The notes under the pieces are model-generated. The model worked only from the letters and a program-made list of their open reading frames with translations. It made no database searches and was not told where the DNA came from. Of a stretch of DNA of 35,327 bases, positions 15,176-23,850 are shown piece by piece (the first letter of the stretch is position 1; each line of letters starts with the position of its first letter). Source of the stretch: Rubrivivax sp. Its GTDB lineage: Bacteria; Pseudomonadota; Gammaproteobacteria; Burkholderiales; Burkholderiaceae_C. The stretch covers positions 1-35,327 of the forward strand of contig JADLIA010000024.1 of NCBI GenBank assembly GCA_020848515.1, written 5' to 3'. The translations under genes and the position numbers were made by a program.

Positions 15176-17074
15176 TCATTCGGGCACCGGCGCCAGGGGT
15201 GCCAGGGCATCGGGCGGACCGGACGGGGTTTCGTGGTGCGCCGCCAGCGGGTCGGCCAGCTCGGGCGCGCCGGCGACGCCGCCGTTGCAGTCGAAGCGCC
15301 GGTGCGTGCCGTAGGGGAAGAAGTCGATCACCTCGCCGCGCTGGATGCGTTCCTTGTTCTGCTGCCAGAACTCGGGCGTCAGCAGGTCGGCGTGGTGGCG
15401 CAGGAAGACCTCGCGCACGCGCGGGTGGCCGAGCAGAAAGGGCGCGAAGGTTTCGGGAAACACGTCGTTGCGGGCCACCTGGTACCAGACCTCGCCGGAC
15501 AGCTCGTCTTCCTCGTGGCGCGGCGGCGGCACGCGGCGGAACTGGCAGTCGGTGACGTACTCGATCTCGTCGTAGTCGTAGAACACCACCTTGCCATGGC
15601 GGGTGACGCCGAAGTTCTTCCACAGCATGTCGCCGGGGAAGATGTTGGCCGCCACCAGGTCCTTGATGGCGTTGCCGTACTCGATGACGGCGTGCTCCAG
15701 TTGCGCGCTGGCGGCGGCATCGCCGGCGCCGGCGTCCAGCGCCTCCTGCAGGTACAGGTTGAGCGGGATCATGCGCCGCTCGATGTAGGCGTGCGCGATG
15801 ATGACTTCGGTCTCGCCGTCGCCGTCGCGGTCGGAGATTTCGAGCAGGCTGGCGGCATGCTGCTCCAGCTCGGCCACCAGCTCGTCGGTGAAACGCTGGC
15901 GCGGAAAGGCCAGCAGCGAGAACTCCATGGTGTCGGCCATGCGTCCCACGCGGTCGTGGCGCTTGACCAGCTGGTACTTGGCGCGCACCTGCTCGCGCGT
16001 GGTTTCCTTGGGTGCGGCAAAGCGGTCGCGAATGAGCTTGAACACGTAGGGAAAGCTGGGCAGGTCGAACACCAGCATCACCATGCCCTTGATGCCGGGC
16101 GCGATGCGGAACTGGTCGCTCGAGTGCCGCAGGTGCCACAGCAGGTCGCGGTAGAACAGGTTCTTGCCCTGCTTGGCCAGTCCGAGCGCGTTGTACAGCT
16201 CGGCGCGCGGCTTGCGCGGCATCAGGCTGCGCAGGAACTGCACGTAGGCCGAGGGAATCTCCATGTCCACCATGAAGTAGGCGCGCGAGAAGCTGAACAG
16301 GATGGCCAGGTCGTCCTCGCCGAACAGCGCGGCGTCGACGTGCAGCGTGCCGGGCTGGCGGTGCAGGATGGGCAGGGCGAACGGGATTTCCTGAAAGCCG
16401 TTGATCAGCTTGCCGACCAGGTAGGCCCCCTTGTTGCGATAGAACAGGCTGCTCAGCACCTGCAGCTGGAAGTTGGAGCGCGGCCTGGCGGTGCCCAGCT
16501 CGCGCTGCATGGCGCGCGCCACCAGGCCGGCGTCGCGTTCCATGTCGTCCCAACGGCAGCGCAGCTCGCAGGATTCGAGCATGGCGCGCACCGTGTGCGC
16601 CAGCGGGGCGTCGCCGGGGTAGAAGGCGCGGAAGGTGGGCGGCGCCTTGGGGTCGGTGGTCTCCATGTACTCGGTGCTGATGGCCGGGCGCACGAAGATG
16701 AAGTCGTTGTGGAAATAGCTCCGGTGCAGGATGCGCGTGGTGACCGAGTTGAAGAAGGTCTCGGCCAGTTCGGGCTGCGGGTGCGTCACCAGCAGGCCGA
16801 TGTACAGCAGCTTGACCTGATGCCACACGGCCATGGGCTGCTGATGGGCGCGGAACTCGCGCTCCAGCCGCTTCTGGCATTCGCGCACCCGCAGGTCATA
16901 GAACTCGATGCGCTCGCGCTGGGCGCGCTGCTGGCCGTGCCAGTCGCAGGTCTCGAAGCGGTGCTTGGCGCGCGCCGATTCGGTGCGAAACAGCCGGTAG
17001 TGGCGGTTGAAGCCGTCGATCATCGCCTGCGCGATGTCGCGCGCCAGGCCCGAATCGATGGCCGGCAGGCTCAC
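15176..17074 (-). CDS. aceK: Isocitrate dehydrogenase kinase/phosphatase AceK
   Basis: About 632 residues. AceK phosphorylates isocitrate dehydrogenase to divert carbon into the glyoxylate shunt, and removes the phosphate again. The regulatory N-half carries [10 protein letters not shown] and [22 protein letters not shown]; the kinase part carries the nucleotide loop [22 protein letters not shown], and [28 protein letters not shown]. The C-terminus is about 50 residues longer than in E. coli, ending in a Pro/Ala tail. The open frame extends into can, but GAGGAG just before two tandem GTG codons (17077, 17074) marks the start; 17074 has the better spacing. Only four bases separate it from can. 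Its link to leucine catabolism makes sense because acetyl-CoA from leucine needs the glyoxylate shunt. Confidence 0.94.
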   Translation of the reverse strand: MSLPAIDSGLARDIAQAMIDGFNRHYRLFRTESARAKHRFETCDWHGQQRAQRERIEFYDLRVRECQKRLEREFRAHQQPMAVWHQVKLLYIGLLVTHPQPELAETFFNSVTTRILHRSYFHNDFIFVRPAISTEYMETTDPKAPPTFRAFYPGDAPLAHTVRAMLESCELRCRWDDMERDAGLVARAMQRELGTARPRSNFQLQVLSSLFYRNKGAYLVGKLINGFQEIPFALPILHRQPGTLHVDAALFGEDDLAILFSFSRAYFMVDMEIPSAYVQFLRSLMPRKPRAELYNALGLAKQGKNLFYRDLLWHLRHSSDQFRIAPGIKGMVMLVFDLPSFPYVFKLIRDRFAAPKETTREQVRAKYQLVKRHDRVGRMADTMEFSLLAFPRQRFTDELVAELEQHAASLLEISDRDGDGETEVIIAHAYIERRMIPLNLYLQEALDAGAGDAAASAQLEHAVIEYGNAIKDLVAANIFPGDMLWKNFGVTRHGKVVFYDYDEIEYVTDCQFRRVPPPRHEEDELSGEVWYQVARNDVFPETFAPFLLGHPRVREVFLRHHADLLTPEFWQQNKERIQRGEVIDFFPYGTHRRFDCNGGVAGAPELADPLAAHHETPSGPPDALAPLAPVPE

Positions 17075-17078
17075 CACC

Positions 17079-17753
17079 TCACTCCTCGGGGCCGGGGTCG
17101 GCGGCGGCGCGCGGGTAGCGCTTGATGGCCTGGCGGTAGACGTCCACCACTTCGCCGGCACCCGACATGGTGACGCCCAGATCCTTCACCAGCCCGTCTT
17201 TCAGGCCGTAGCACCAGCCGTGCACCGACACCTGCTGGCCGCGCGCCCAGGCGTCCTGCAGCACGGTGGTCTGGGCCACGTGGCCGACCTGCTCGATCAC
17301 GTTCATCTCGCACAGCACGTCTTCCTGATCGTGCGTGCACAAGTGCAGCAGGCGGCCGCGGTGGCGCATCTTGACGTCGTGCACGTGGCGCAGCCAGTTG
17401 TCGGCCAGGCCCACGCGGTCTTCGCGCAGCACCGCCAGCACGCCGCCGCAGCCGTAGTGGCCGACCACCATGATGTGCTCGACCTTCAGCACGTCGACCG
17501 CGAACTGGATCACCGAAAGGGCGTTGAGGTCGGAGTTGACCACCACGTTGGCCACGTTGCGGTGCACGAACACCTCGCCCGGCGCCAGGCCGGTGACCTG
17601 GTTGGCCGGCACGCGGCTGTCGGAGCAGCCGATCCACAGGTACTTGGGCGACTGCTGCTGCGCCAGGCTGCGGAAGAAGCCCGGGTGCTCGCGCTCCATG
17701 CGGGTGGCCCAGGCGTGGTTGGCGTCGATCAGGTGCTGCAGGGACGAGGGCAT
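17079..17753 (-). CDS. can: Beta-class carbonic anhydrase
   Basis: A 224-residue zinc enzyme interconverting CO2 and bicarbonate. Zinc ligands Cys43 (CSDSRVP, with Asp45 and Arg47), His99 and Cys102 (GHYGCGG) are all present; the beta-class dimer length is normal. In the leucine pathway, methylcrotonyl-CoA carboxylase consumes bicarbonate, so linkage to ivd is understandable, though the carboxylase is not in this window. A strong hairpin lies between it and ivd upstream, which may lower its expression relative to ivd. Confidence 0.95.
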   Translation of the reverse strand: MPSSLQHLIDANHAWATRMEREHPGFFRSLAQQQSPKYLWIGCSDSRVPANQVTGLAPGEVFVHRNVANVVVNSDLNALSVIQFAVDVLKVEHIMVVGHYGCGGVLAVLREDRVGLADNWLRHVHDVKMRHRGRLLHLCTHDQEDVLCEMNVIEQVGHVAQTTVLQDAWARGQQVSVHGWCYGLKDGLVKDLGVTMSGAGEVVDVYRQAIKRYPRAAADPGPEE

Positions 17754-17770
17754 GGCGCGCGGTCGGTGCG

Positions 17771-17803
17771 GTCACGGCTCCCGCCTGCGGCGGGCGCCGT
17801 GAC
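17771..17803 (-). terminator. Hairpin between ivd and can
   Basis: Outer arms GTCACGGC/GCCGTGAC and inner arms CCCGCC/GGCGGG around TGC, with one mismatch between. A 14-bp stem just after the ivd stop. No T-run on the minus strand, so it may be a partial terminator or mRNA-stabilising structure within the operon. Confidence 0.5.
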
Positions 17804-17809
17804 CTGGGG

Positions 17810-18985
17810 TCACAGGGTTTCGGCGAACAGCTCGCGCCCGATCAGCATGCGGCGGATCTCGCTGGTGCCGGCGCCGATCTCGTACAGCTTGGCGTCGCGC
17901 CACAGGCGCTCGACCGGAAAGTCCCGCGTGTAGCCGACGCCGCCCAGCGCCTGAATGGCTTCACCGGCCATCCAGGTGGCTTTCTCGGCCGAGTACAGGA
18001 TGGCGCCGGCGGCGTCCTTGCGAAAGCTGCGCGCGTGGTCGGCACTGTCGCAGGCCTTGCCCACGGCGTAGACGTAGGCGCGCGTGGCCTGCCAGGTGCT
18101 GTACATGTCGGCGATCTTGCCCTGCATGAGCTGGAACTCGCCGATGCTCTGGCCGAACTGCTTGCGCTCGTGCACGTAGGGCACGACGGCGTCCATGCAG
18201 GCGGCCATGATGCCCAGCGGCCCGCCCGACAGCACCGCGCGTTCGTAGTCCAGCCCGCTCATCAGCACCTTGGCGCCGTTGCCTTCGCCGCCCAGCACGT
18301 TTTCCTCGGGCACCTCGCAGTTGTCGAAATACAGCGGGAAGGTGTTGCTGCCGCGCATGCCCAGCTTGTCGAGCTTGGCGCCGGCCGAAAAGCCCTTGAA
18401 GCCCTTCTCGACGATGAAGGCCGTCATGCCGCGCGCGCCCAGTTCGGGCTCGGTCTTGGCGTAGATCACCAGGGTGTCGGCGTCGCCGCCGTTGGTGATC
18501 CACATCTTGCCGCCGTTCAGCACGTAGTAGCCGTTCTTCTTCTCGGCGCGCAGCTTCATGCTGACCACGTCGCTGCCGGCGTTCGGCTCGCTCATGGCCA
18601 GAGCCCCGACGTGCTCGCCGCTCACCAGCCTGGGCAGGTATTTCTTCTTCTGCGCTTCGCTGCCGTTGCGGTGGATCTGGTTGACGCACAGGTTGGAGTG
18701 CGCACCGTAGGACAGACCGACCGAGGCCGAGGCGCGCGAGACCTCTTCCATGGCCACGATGTGGGCCAGATAGCCCATCTCGGTGCCGCCGAACGCTTCC
18801 TTCACGGTCATGCCGTGCAGGCCCAGCGCACCCAGCTTGGGCCACAGGTCGGGCGGAAACTGGTTGTCGCGGTCGATCTGGGCGGCGCGCGGGGCGATTT
18901 CGGCCTGCGCGAAGTCGCGCACGGCGTCGCGCAGCGCGTCGATGTCGTCACCAAGCTGAAAGTTCAGGCCGGGCAGGTTGCTCAT
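17810..18985 (-). CDS. ivd: Isovaleryl-CoA dehydrogenase
   Basis: A 391-residue acyl-CoA dehydrogenase that oxidises isovaleryl-CoA to 3-methylcrotonyl-CoA with FAD, step three of leucine degradation. The family signature [16 protein letters not shown] and the FAD/substrate segment [17 protein letters not shown] are present. The catalytic base is Glu248 in [20 protein letters not shown], the position that distinguishes isovaleryl-CoA dehydrogenases from other family members. C-terminal [22 protein letters not shown] and [11 protein letters not shown] complete it. It lies downstream of the thioesterase gene, behind the LiuR-type operator. Confidence 0.95.
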   Translation of the reverse strand: MSNLPGLNFQLGDDIDALRDAVRDFAQAEIAPRAAQIDRDNQFPPDLWPKLGALGLHGMTVKEAFGGTEMGYLAHIVAMEEVSRASASVGLSYGAHSNLCVNQIHRNGSEAQKKKYLPRLVSGEHVGALAMSEPNAGSDVVSMKLRAEKKNGYYVLNGGKMWITNGGDADTLVIYAKTEPELGARGMTAFIVEKGFKGFSAGAKLDKLGMRGSNTFPLYFDNCEVPEENVLGGEGNGAKVLMSGLDYERAVLSGGPLGIMAACMDAVVPYVHERKQFGQSIGEFQLMQGKIADMYSTWQATRAYVYAVGKACDSADHARSFRKDAAGAILYSAEKATWMAGEAIQALGGVGYTRDFPVERLWRDAKLYEIGAGTSEIRRMLIGRELFAETL

Positions 18986-19012
18986 GGGGTCTCCTTGACA
19001 AGATGGATGGGT

Positions 19013-19456
19013 TCAGTACTGCTTGGGCACGGGCACCAGGGTCTGCTGCATCAGGGCGCAGGGGCCTTCCTGGCCGGCGTCGTCGATGTGTGTGACTTCG
19101 GCGCTGGTGACGATCAGGCGCCGGCCGGGTTTGACCACGCGCCCGATGGCGCGCAACGCGCCGCCCCGGTAGCTGCCGAGAAAGTTGATCTTGTATTCGG
19201 CCGTGACCACTTCCATGCCCTCCGGCGCCAGCGTCAGGCCGGCGTAGCCGCCGGCGATGTCGGCCACCGCGCCCATGGCGCCGCCGTGAAAGCCGTCCTG
19301 CTGCTGCGTCACGCGGTCGGAATACGGCAGCCAGATCTCGACCCGCCCGGCCTCGACCCGGCGCAGCTCGGCACCCAGGTGGCGCATCATGCCCTGACGG
19401 GCAAAGCTCTCGGCCACGCGCTGGAAGATGGCGGAAGGGTCGGCGGCGTCGGTCAT
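19013..19456 (-). CDS. PaaI-like hotdog-fold thioesterase
   Basis: A 147-residue hotdog-fold acyl-CoA thioesterase. The signature QQQDGFHGGAMGAVADIAGGYAGLTLAP matches the PaaI-type core, with His-Gly-Gly and the helix Asp. It probably hydrolyses acyl-CoA intermediates that build up during leucine catabolism. It is the first gene after the LiuR operator, 27 bases ahead of ivd. The ATG has no Shine-Dalgarno, and the predicted transcription start is only about five bases upstream. Confidence 0.85.
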   Translation of the reverse strand: MTDAADPSAIFQRVAESFARQGMMRHLGAELRRVEAGRVEIWLPYSDRVTQQQDGFHGGAMGAVADIAGGYAGLTLAPEGMEVVTAEYKINFLGSYRGGALRAIGRVVKPGRRLIVTSAEVTHIDDAGQEGPCALMQQTLVPVPKQY

Positions 19457-19467
19457 GGCAAAGCTCG

Positions 19468-19499
19468 ATTGTGATTGACGTTTACGTAAACGTCAATCA
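19468..19499 (-). promoter_or_regulatory. LiuR-type operator and promoter (perfect 28-bp palindrome)
   Basis: Positions 19472-19499 form a perfect palindrome; each half reads TGATTGACGTTTAC. On the minus strand TTGACG (19491-19496) and CACAAT (19468-19473) are -35 and -10 with 17 bp between, so the palindrome covers the promoter core. The TTGACGTTTACGTAAACGTCAA core matches the published LiuR motif type as I remember it. It overlaps the last codon of liuR and drives the thioesterase-ivd series. Confidence 0.8.
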
Positions 19500-19918
19500 G
19501 CGGCGTCTCGGCGCGGCCTGCGGTTGCCCTGCCCCGGCAGACGCGCCAGCAGCGCGCGCGCCTCCTGCTCCTGCTCGGCCACCTCGGCCAGCGTGGCCTG
19601 CAACTCGGCCAGCCGTGCCTCCAGCTGGGCGCGGTGCTGGCCCAGCACCTGCAGGTACCGGCTCAGCTGCGGGCCGGTGTCGCGCGGGCTGTCGTACATG
19701 TCGATCAGCTCACGCGCCTCGGTCAGCGACAGCCCCAGGCGCTTGGCGCGCAGCGTCAGCTTCAGGCGTGTGCGGTCGCGGCTGGAATAGACGCGCTGAC
19801 GGCCGCCGGGGCCGGTGCGCTCGGGCCGCAGCAGACCCAGGTCCTCGTAGAAGCGCATCGCGCGCGGCGTCAGATCGAACTCGCGTGCCAGATCGCTGAT
19901 GCGGTAGGTGGTGGCCAT
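19493..19918 (-). CDS. liuR: MerR-family regulator LiuR
   Basis: A 141-residue MerR-family protein with the winged helix-turn-helix YRISDLAREFDLTPRAMRFYEDLGLL, RQRVYSSRDRTRLKLTLRAKRLGLSL, and a long C-terminal coiled helix (about residues 85-125) ending in a basic tail. It lacks the cysteine metal loop of CueR. LiuR proteins control leucine/isovalerate catabolism genes, and the perfect palindrome directly downstream plus the ivd gene support that name. Same strand as the genes it controls. Confidence 0.9.
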   Translation of the reverse strand: MATTYRISDLAREFDLTPRAMRFYEDLGLLRPERTGPGGRQRVYSSRDRTRLKLTLRAKRLGLSLTEARELIDMYDSPRDTGPQLSRYLQVLGQHRAQLEARLAELQATLAEVAEQEQEARALLARLPGQGNRRPRRDAAD

Positions 19919-20041
19919 GGGTGTCGGGGGCTGTCGCGCAGGCGCCGCGTGCGGCGCGACTCCTTCATAGAATGGTCCGGCCGGTTGACGTGCGCGTCGG
20001 TCGTGCCCGTCATCCTAACGCAGCCGCCTGCTCCCCAGCCC

Positions 20042-21121
20042 ATGTCACTTGCCGCCGAACTCGAACGTGCCCTGCACTACCCGCTGGGTGACCAGCTGCC
20101 CGCGCCTGGGTGCGCCGTCGAACTGAGGCCGGGCGTCAAATGGCTGCGCATGGGCCTGCCGTTCGCGCTCGACCACATCAACCTTTGGCTGCTGCGCGAC
20201 CGCTTTCAGGGCCGCGAAGGCTGGACCGTGGTGGACTGCTGCATCGACCGGCCCGAATCGCGCGCGCTGTGGCAGCAGGTGTTCGAGCAGGAGCTGGAGG
20301 GCCTGCCGGTGCTGCGCGTGTTGGTCACCCACATGCATCCCGACCACATCGGGCTGGCGCACTGGTTGTGCGAGCGCTGGAGCACGCCCGAACACGACTG
20401 CCGCCTGTGGATCAGCGGCGCCGACTACCAGGCCGCGCGCTACGGCTGCGAGGTGGTCAACAGCTTTGGCGGCGAGCGTCTGGCCGACTACTTCCGCAGC
20501 CACGGCATGACCGACCCGGGCGACCTGGAGCAGGTGCGCCACCGCAAGAGCTACTACCGCGGCCTGGTGCCGGCGGTGCCGCCGCAGTACGCGCGCCTGC
20601 GCGACGGCCAGCCGCTGGTCATCGGCGGCCACGCCTGGCGCTGCATCGCCGGCTGGGGCCACGCGCCCGAACACATGGCGCTGCACTGCGAGGCGCTGGG
20701 CATCCTGATCAGCGGCGACATGGTGCTGCCACGCATCTCGACCAACGTCAGCGTCTATGAAATGGAGCCCGAGGCCGATGCGCTGACGCTGTTTCTGGAC
20801 TCCATCGACCGTTTCATGCCGCTGCCCGAGGACACGCTGGTGCTGCCCTCGCACGGCAAGCCCTTCCAGGGCCTGCACACGCGCATCCAGCAGCTGCACG
20901 ACCACCACCGCGAGCGCCTGGTCGAGGTGATGCAGGCGGCGCGCGAGCGGCCCGTGAGCGCCTACGACGTGCTGCCGGTGCTGTTCAGGCGCCCGCTGGA
21001 CCTGCACCAGACCACCTTTGCCCTGGGCGAGTCGGTGGCGCACCTGCACCGTCTGTGGCACGGTGGCCAGCTGGCGCGCACACGCGACGCCGAGGGCATC
21101 TGGCGCTTTGCGCCGGTGTGA
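20042..21121 (+). CDS. Metallo-beta-lactamase-fold hydrolase
   Basis: A 359-residue zinc hydrolase. The MBL signature THMHPDHIG gives His97, His99, Asp101 and His102; GHAPEHM and the bridging aspartate in ILISGDMVLPRIS follow, then LPSHGKPFQGL supplies the last His. The C-terminal domain (about 275-355) has YDVLPVLFRRPLD and GESVAHLHRL, typical of the larger MBL proteins with a winged-helix-like tail seen near acyl-CoA genes. Substrate unknown. The frame is open far upstream; the ATG at 20042 starts the conserved part. It is followed 97 bases later by an SDR. Confidence 0.88.
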   Translation: MSLAAELERALHYPLGDQLPAPGCAVELRPGVKWLRMGLPFALDHINLWLLRDRFQGREGWTVVDCCIDRPESRALWQQVFEQELEGLPVLRVLVTHMHPDHIGLAHWLCERWSTPEHDCRLWISGADYQAARYGCEVVNSFGGERLADYFRSHGMTDPGDLEQVRHRKSYYRGLVPAVPPQYARLRDGQPLVIGGHAWRCIAGWGHAPEHMALHCEALGILISGDMVLPRISTNVSVYEMEPEADALTLFLDSIDRFMPLPEDTLVLPSHGKPFQGLHTRIQQLHDHHRERLVEVMQAARERPVSAYDVLPVLFRRPLDLHQTTFALGESVAHLHRLWHGGQLARTRDAEGIWRFAPV

Positions 21122-21148
21122 GACTCGGTACGCCGAACCACCACCACC

Positions 21149-21186
21149 GGAGGCGAAGGACTCGAACTCAAAGTCCGACAGCCTCC
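21149..21186 (+). other. Nested hairpin between hydrolase and SDR genes
   Basis: Outer arms GGAGGC/GCCTCC enclose inner arms GGACT/AGTCC. It lies 27 bases after the hydrolase stop and 32 before the SDR start. Could be a terminator or leader structure for the SDR gene. Confidence 0.4.
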
Positions 21187-21218
21187 CAGACGCAGCCCTA
21201 CCGTATGGAGAACCCGGC

Positions 21219-21992
21219 ATGATGAACACACAGCAGCTCTTTTCCCTGGAGGGCCGCAGCGCCCTGGTCACCGGCGGCTCGCGCGGCATTGGGCGCATGA
21301 TCGCCGAGGGTTTCTTGCGCGCGGGCGCACGGGTCTACATTTCGGCGCGCAAGGCCGAGGCGTGCGATGCCACGGCGCGCGAGCTATCGGCCATCGGGCC
21401 CTGCGTGTCGCTGCCGGCCGACGTGTCCACGCTGGCGGGCATCCAGCAATTGGTCGCGGCGTACCAACAGCACGAGCCCAGCCTGGACATCCTGGTCAAC
21501 AACGCTGGTGCGGCCTGGGGCGCGCCGTATGCCGAGTTCCCGGAAAGCGGCTGGGACAAGGTGGCCGACCTGAACATGAAGACGCCGTTCTTTCTCACGC
21601 AAGCGCTCACCCCCATGCTCAAGGCCGCCGCCACCGACCACCTGGCCAAGGTGATCCACATCGCCTCGATCGACGGCATCAGCGTCAACCCCTGGGAGAC
21701 GTATTCCTATGCCGCCAGCAAGGCCGGCCTGATCCACCTAACCAAGCGCATGGCGCTCAAGCTGGCGCCCGAGCGCATCATCGTCAGCGCCATCGCGCCC
21801 GGCCCGTTCGCGTCGGAGATGAACCAGAGCGCGCGCGACCATGCCGACGAGGTGGCGGCACGCACCCCGGCCGGGCGCATAGGCACGCCGGAAGACATGG
21901 CCGGCGCCGCCATCTATCTCGCCTCGCGCGCCGGCGACTACGTGGTCGGCTCGACCCTGGTGGTCGATGGCGGGGTGGCCTGGGCGAGGTGA
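21219..21992 (+). CDS. RhlG-like short-chain dehydrogenase/reductase
   Basis: A 257-residue SDR. It has the NADP-type motif TGGSRGIG, DILVNNAG, catalytic Ser in HIASIDG, YSYAASKAG (Tyr-x3-Lys), IAPGPF and a C-terminal VVDGGVAW. The start FSLEGRSALVTGGSRGIGRM and the segment SLDILVNNAGAAWGAPYAEFPESGWDKV resemble P. aeruginosa RhlG, an NADPH-dependent beta-ketoacyl reductase; RhlG itself is known by memory, not by alignment here. GGAG precedes tandem ATGs. No catabolic partner besides the hydrolase is nearby. Confidence 0.87.
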   Translation: MMNTQQLFSLEGRSALVTGGSRGIGRMIAEGFLRAGARVYISARKAEACDATARELSAIGPCVSLPADVSTLAGIQQLVAAYQQHEPSLDILVNNAGAAWGAPYAEFPESGWDKVADLNMKTPFFLTQALTPMLKAAATDHLAKVIHIASIDGISVNPWETYSYAASKAGLIHLTKRMALKLAPERIIVSAIAPGPFASEMNQSARDHADEVAARTPAGRIGTPEDMAGAAIYLASRAGDYVVGSTLVVDGGVAWAR

Positions 21993-22080
21993 TGAGGCGG
22001 GGTCGCGCTCGGCACGATCACCGATGACAAATGCCTTCGCCGCGCTTCGATGACCCAGGCGGGGAGCGCCCGCGGACCCG

Positions 22081-22998
22081 TCAGGCGGTGGGCACCACGC
22101 TGCGCTTGAGCGCCACGCGCCGCTCGTGGCAGTCGGGCAACACGCGCCCCACGTGCTGCCAGAAGCGCGGGCTGTGGTTCATCTCGTGCAGGTGCGCCAG
22201 CTCGTGCACCACCACGTAGTCGATCAGCGCCGCGTCCAGGTGGATCAGGCGCCAGTTCAGGCGGATCGAGCCGTCGGCGCTGGCCGAGCCCCAGCGCGTG
22301 CCGGCCGATGACAGCGTCAGCCGCTGCCAGCGCACGCCCATCAGCGGCGCAAAGTGATCGAGCCGCGCCGCAAACAGCCGCCGCGCCTGCCCCAGCAGCC
22401 AGGCCTGGGCGACGTCCTGCACCTGCTGCGCGCTGGCGCTGGCGGGCAGGCCCAGCCACAGGATGGGGCCTTCGGGCAGTGCGCTCTGCAGCACGGCGCC
22501 GGCGCGGCCATGCTGCTGACGCGGGTCCAGCCGCAGCGTGAGCGGCGCGCCCAGGTACGGCAGCGCCGCGCCATCGCGCCAGTCGATGCGCGCGCCCTGC
22601 TGCGCGGCCTGGCGCTGGCGGGCCTCGGCCAGCTTGGCCAGCACCCAGCGCGCCTTGTCGTGCAGGGCGGCTTCGATCTCGGTCAGCGGCGTCCAGCGCG
22701 GGGCGCTGACCTGCAGGCCCTCGGCGCCGATGGACAAACCGATGGTGCGCCGCTTGCCGCGCCGAAACAGATAGGCCACCGGCGTGCCACCCAGCACGAT
22801 GCGGCGATTGGCCTGGGGGTGCTGAAAGCCGGTGACGGTGGGCCTCGCGAGCGCCGTTGCGTCGCCGCCATGAACTATATTATTGATAGCTGTCTGCGCT
22901 TGCCCATCAAGCGCTGGAGCCTGATTTGACGTGGAATGTGGCGGCTGCGGCGACGGCTCGGCGCCCTGGCCGAACAGATCGAGCAGCAACTGGCGCAT
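22081..22998 (-). CDS. YgjP-like zinc metalloprotease (DUF45/SprT-type)
   Basis: A 305-residue predicted peptidase. The zinc site HELAHLHEMNHSPRFW (His265, Glu266, His269, His275) and the RRTIGLSI, LSSAGTRWGSASADGSIRLNWRLIHL segments are diagnostic of the YgjP/DUF45 family. The N-terminal 60 residues are a low-complexity linker; residues about 23-42 ([20 protein letters not shown]) are encoded by a copy of the dispersed repeat, in frame. It starts 11 bases after plsC stops, as the last gene of a minus-strand series. Substrate unknown. Confidence 0.88.
   Translation of the reverse strand: MRQLLLDLFGQGAEPSPQPPHSTSNQAPALDGQAQTAINNIVHGGDATALARPTVTGFQHPQANRRIVLGGTPVAYLFRRGKRRTIGLSIGAEGLQVSAPRWTPLTEIEAALHDKARWVLAKLAEARQRQAAQQGARIDWRDGAALPYLGAPLTLRLDPRQQHGRAGAVLQSALPEGPILWLGLPASASAQQVQDVAQAWLLGQARRLFAARLDHFAPLMGVRWQRLTLSSAGTRWGSASADGSIRLNWRLIHLDAALIDYVVVHELAHLHEMNHSPRFWQHVGRVLPDCHERRVALKRSVVPTA
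22872..22930 (-). repeat. Dispersed repeat copy E, within metalloprotease gene
   Basis: Minus strand reads CCAGCGCTTGATGGGCAAGCGC then AGACAGCTATCAATAATATAG, matching intergenic copy H over CCAGCGCTTGATGGGCAAGCGC. It is read in frame as residues 23-42 of the metalloprotease and is locally AT-rich. Confidence 0.8.
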
Positions 22999-23009
22999 GG
23001 GCTGTCGCG

Positions 23010-23783
23010 CTAGGCGCTGGGGCGCACGCTGGAGCGCACGGCGGCGCCGCCGGGATAGGCCTCGGGGTCCAGGCGCAGCATTTCGGCCTCGATCCAGGAC
23101 TCGACCTCGCGCATCAGCTCGTGCGGCTTGCGGCCGCGGGTGTCGATGGGCGGGCCGATGGAGATGTCGACGACGCCCGGTCGCTTGACGAAGGCCTTGC
23201 GCGGCCAGCAGCGCGCCGAAGTGACGGCGACCGGGATGATGGGCACGCCGCATTCGACCGCCAGGCGCGCGCCGCTGCTCTGGTAGCTGCCCTTTTCGCC
23301 GCGCGGGATGCGCGTGCCCTCGGGGAACATGATCACCCACACGCCCTGACCCAGCAGGCGCCGGCCCTGCTCGACCACCTTGTGAAAGGCTTCGATGCGC
23401 TGGCCGCGGTCGATGTGGATCATGTCCAGCCGACCGATGGCCCAGCCGAAGAACGGGATCGACAGCAGTTCGCGCTTGAACACATAGGCCAGCGGATGCG
23501 GCATCAGCGGCGGCATGCAGAACGTTTCCCAGGCCGACTGGTGTTTGACCAGCAGCACGGCGCCGGCGGCCGGGTCCGGCGGCAGGTGCTGCAGCCCGCT
23601 GACGCGGTTCTCGATGCCCAGGATCCAGCGGCCGGCGCGCACCGTCAGATCGAGCCAGGCGCGGCAGATGCGGTACAGGCGCGGCTTGCCGACGAAGGGC
23701 GCCAGCAGCACCACCAGCGTGGCCCAGGGGATGACGGTGACGACCATCCACAGCAGGTGCAGCACGGAGCGGATCAGGTTCAT
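23010..23783 (-). CDS. plsC: 1-acylglycerol-3-phosphate O-acyltransferase PlsC
   Basis: A 257-residue inner-membrane acyltransferase that makes phosphatidic acid. One or two N-terminal hydrophobic helices (residues 5-35) precede the acyltransferase box KHQSAWETF (His81, Glu86; the usual Asp is Glu, as I recall for beta-proteobacterial members) and the phosphate-binding FPEGTR (153-158), then GVPIIPVAV. The ATG at 23783 starts the hydrophobic part; no ribosome site is apparent. A repeat copy separates it from gmhB upstream. Confidence 0.92.
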   Translation of the reverse strand: MNLIRSVLHLLWMVVTVIPWATLVVLLAPFVGKPRLYRICRAWLDLTVRAGRWILGIENRVSGLQHLPPDPAAGAVLLVKHQSAWETFCMPPLMPHPLAYVFKRELLSIPFFGWAIGRLDMIHIDRGQRIEAFHKVVEQGRRLLGQGVWVIMFPEGTRIPRGEKGSYQSSGARLAVECGVPIIPVAVTSARCWPRKAFVKRPGVVDISIGPPIDTRGRKPHELMREVESWIEAEMLRLDPEAYPGGAAVRSSVRPSA

Positions 23784-23798
23784 GAACGATCGGAGGTT

Positions 23799-23844
23799 GG
23801 CGCCCGTCGGGTATGCGCGAGCAGCTATGAATAACGGAGCAAAC
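23799..23844 (+). repeat. Dispersed repeat copy F
   Basis: GGCGCCCGTCGGG followed by GCAGCTATGAATAACGGAGC. The front half matches copy D (GGCGCCCGTC) and the back half matches copy H (AGCTAT then AACGtAGtAAAC). Lies between gmhB and plsC. Confidence 0.7.
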
Positions 23845-23850
23845 GAGGCC

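Noticed and set aside
14033-17125. 1030-codon plus-strand frame across the thiolase and aceK genes
   Set aside because: Composition is low-complexity His/Gln/Val/Leu and it mirrors two certain genes on the other strand.
19984-20000. Second LiuR site upstream of liuR (TTGACGTGCGCGTC)
   Set aside because: The half-site spacing is 4 bases instead of 10, so it does not fit the perfect operator.
21141-21190. Sequence resembling the 3' half of a serine tRNA gene
   Set aside because: GGACTCGAAC looks like a T-arm, but no acceptor stem, anticodon arm or CCA could be paired. The nested hairpin explains it better.
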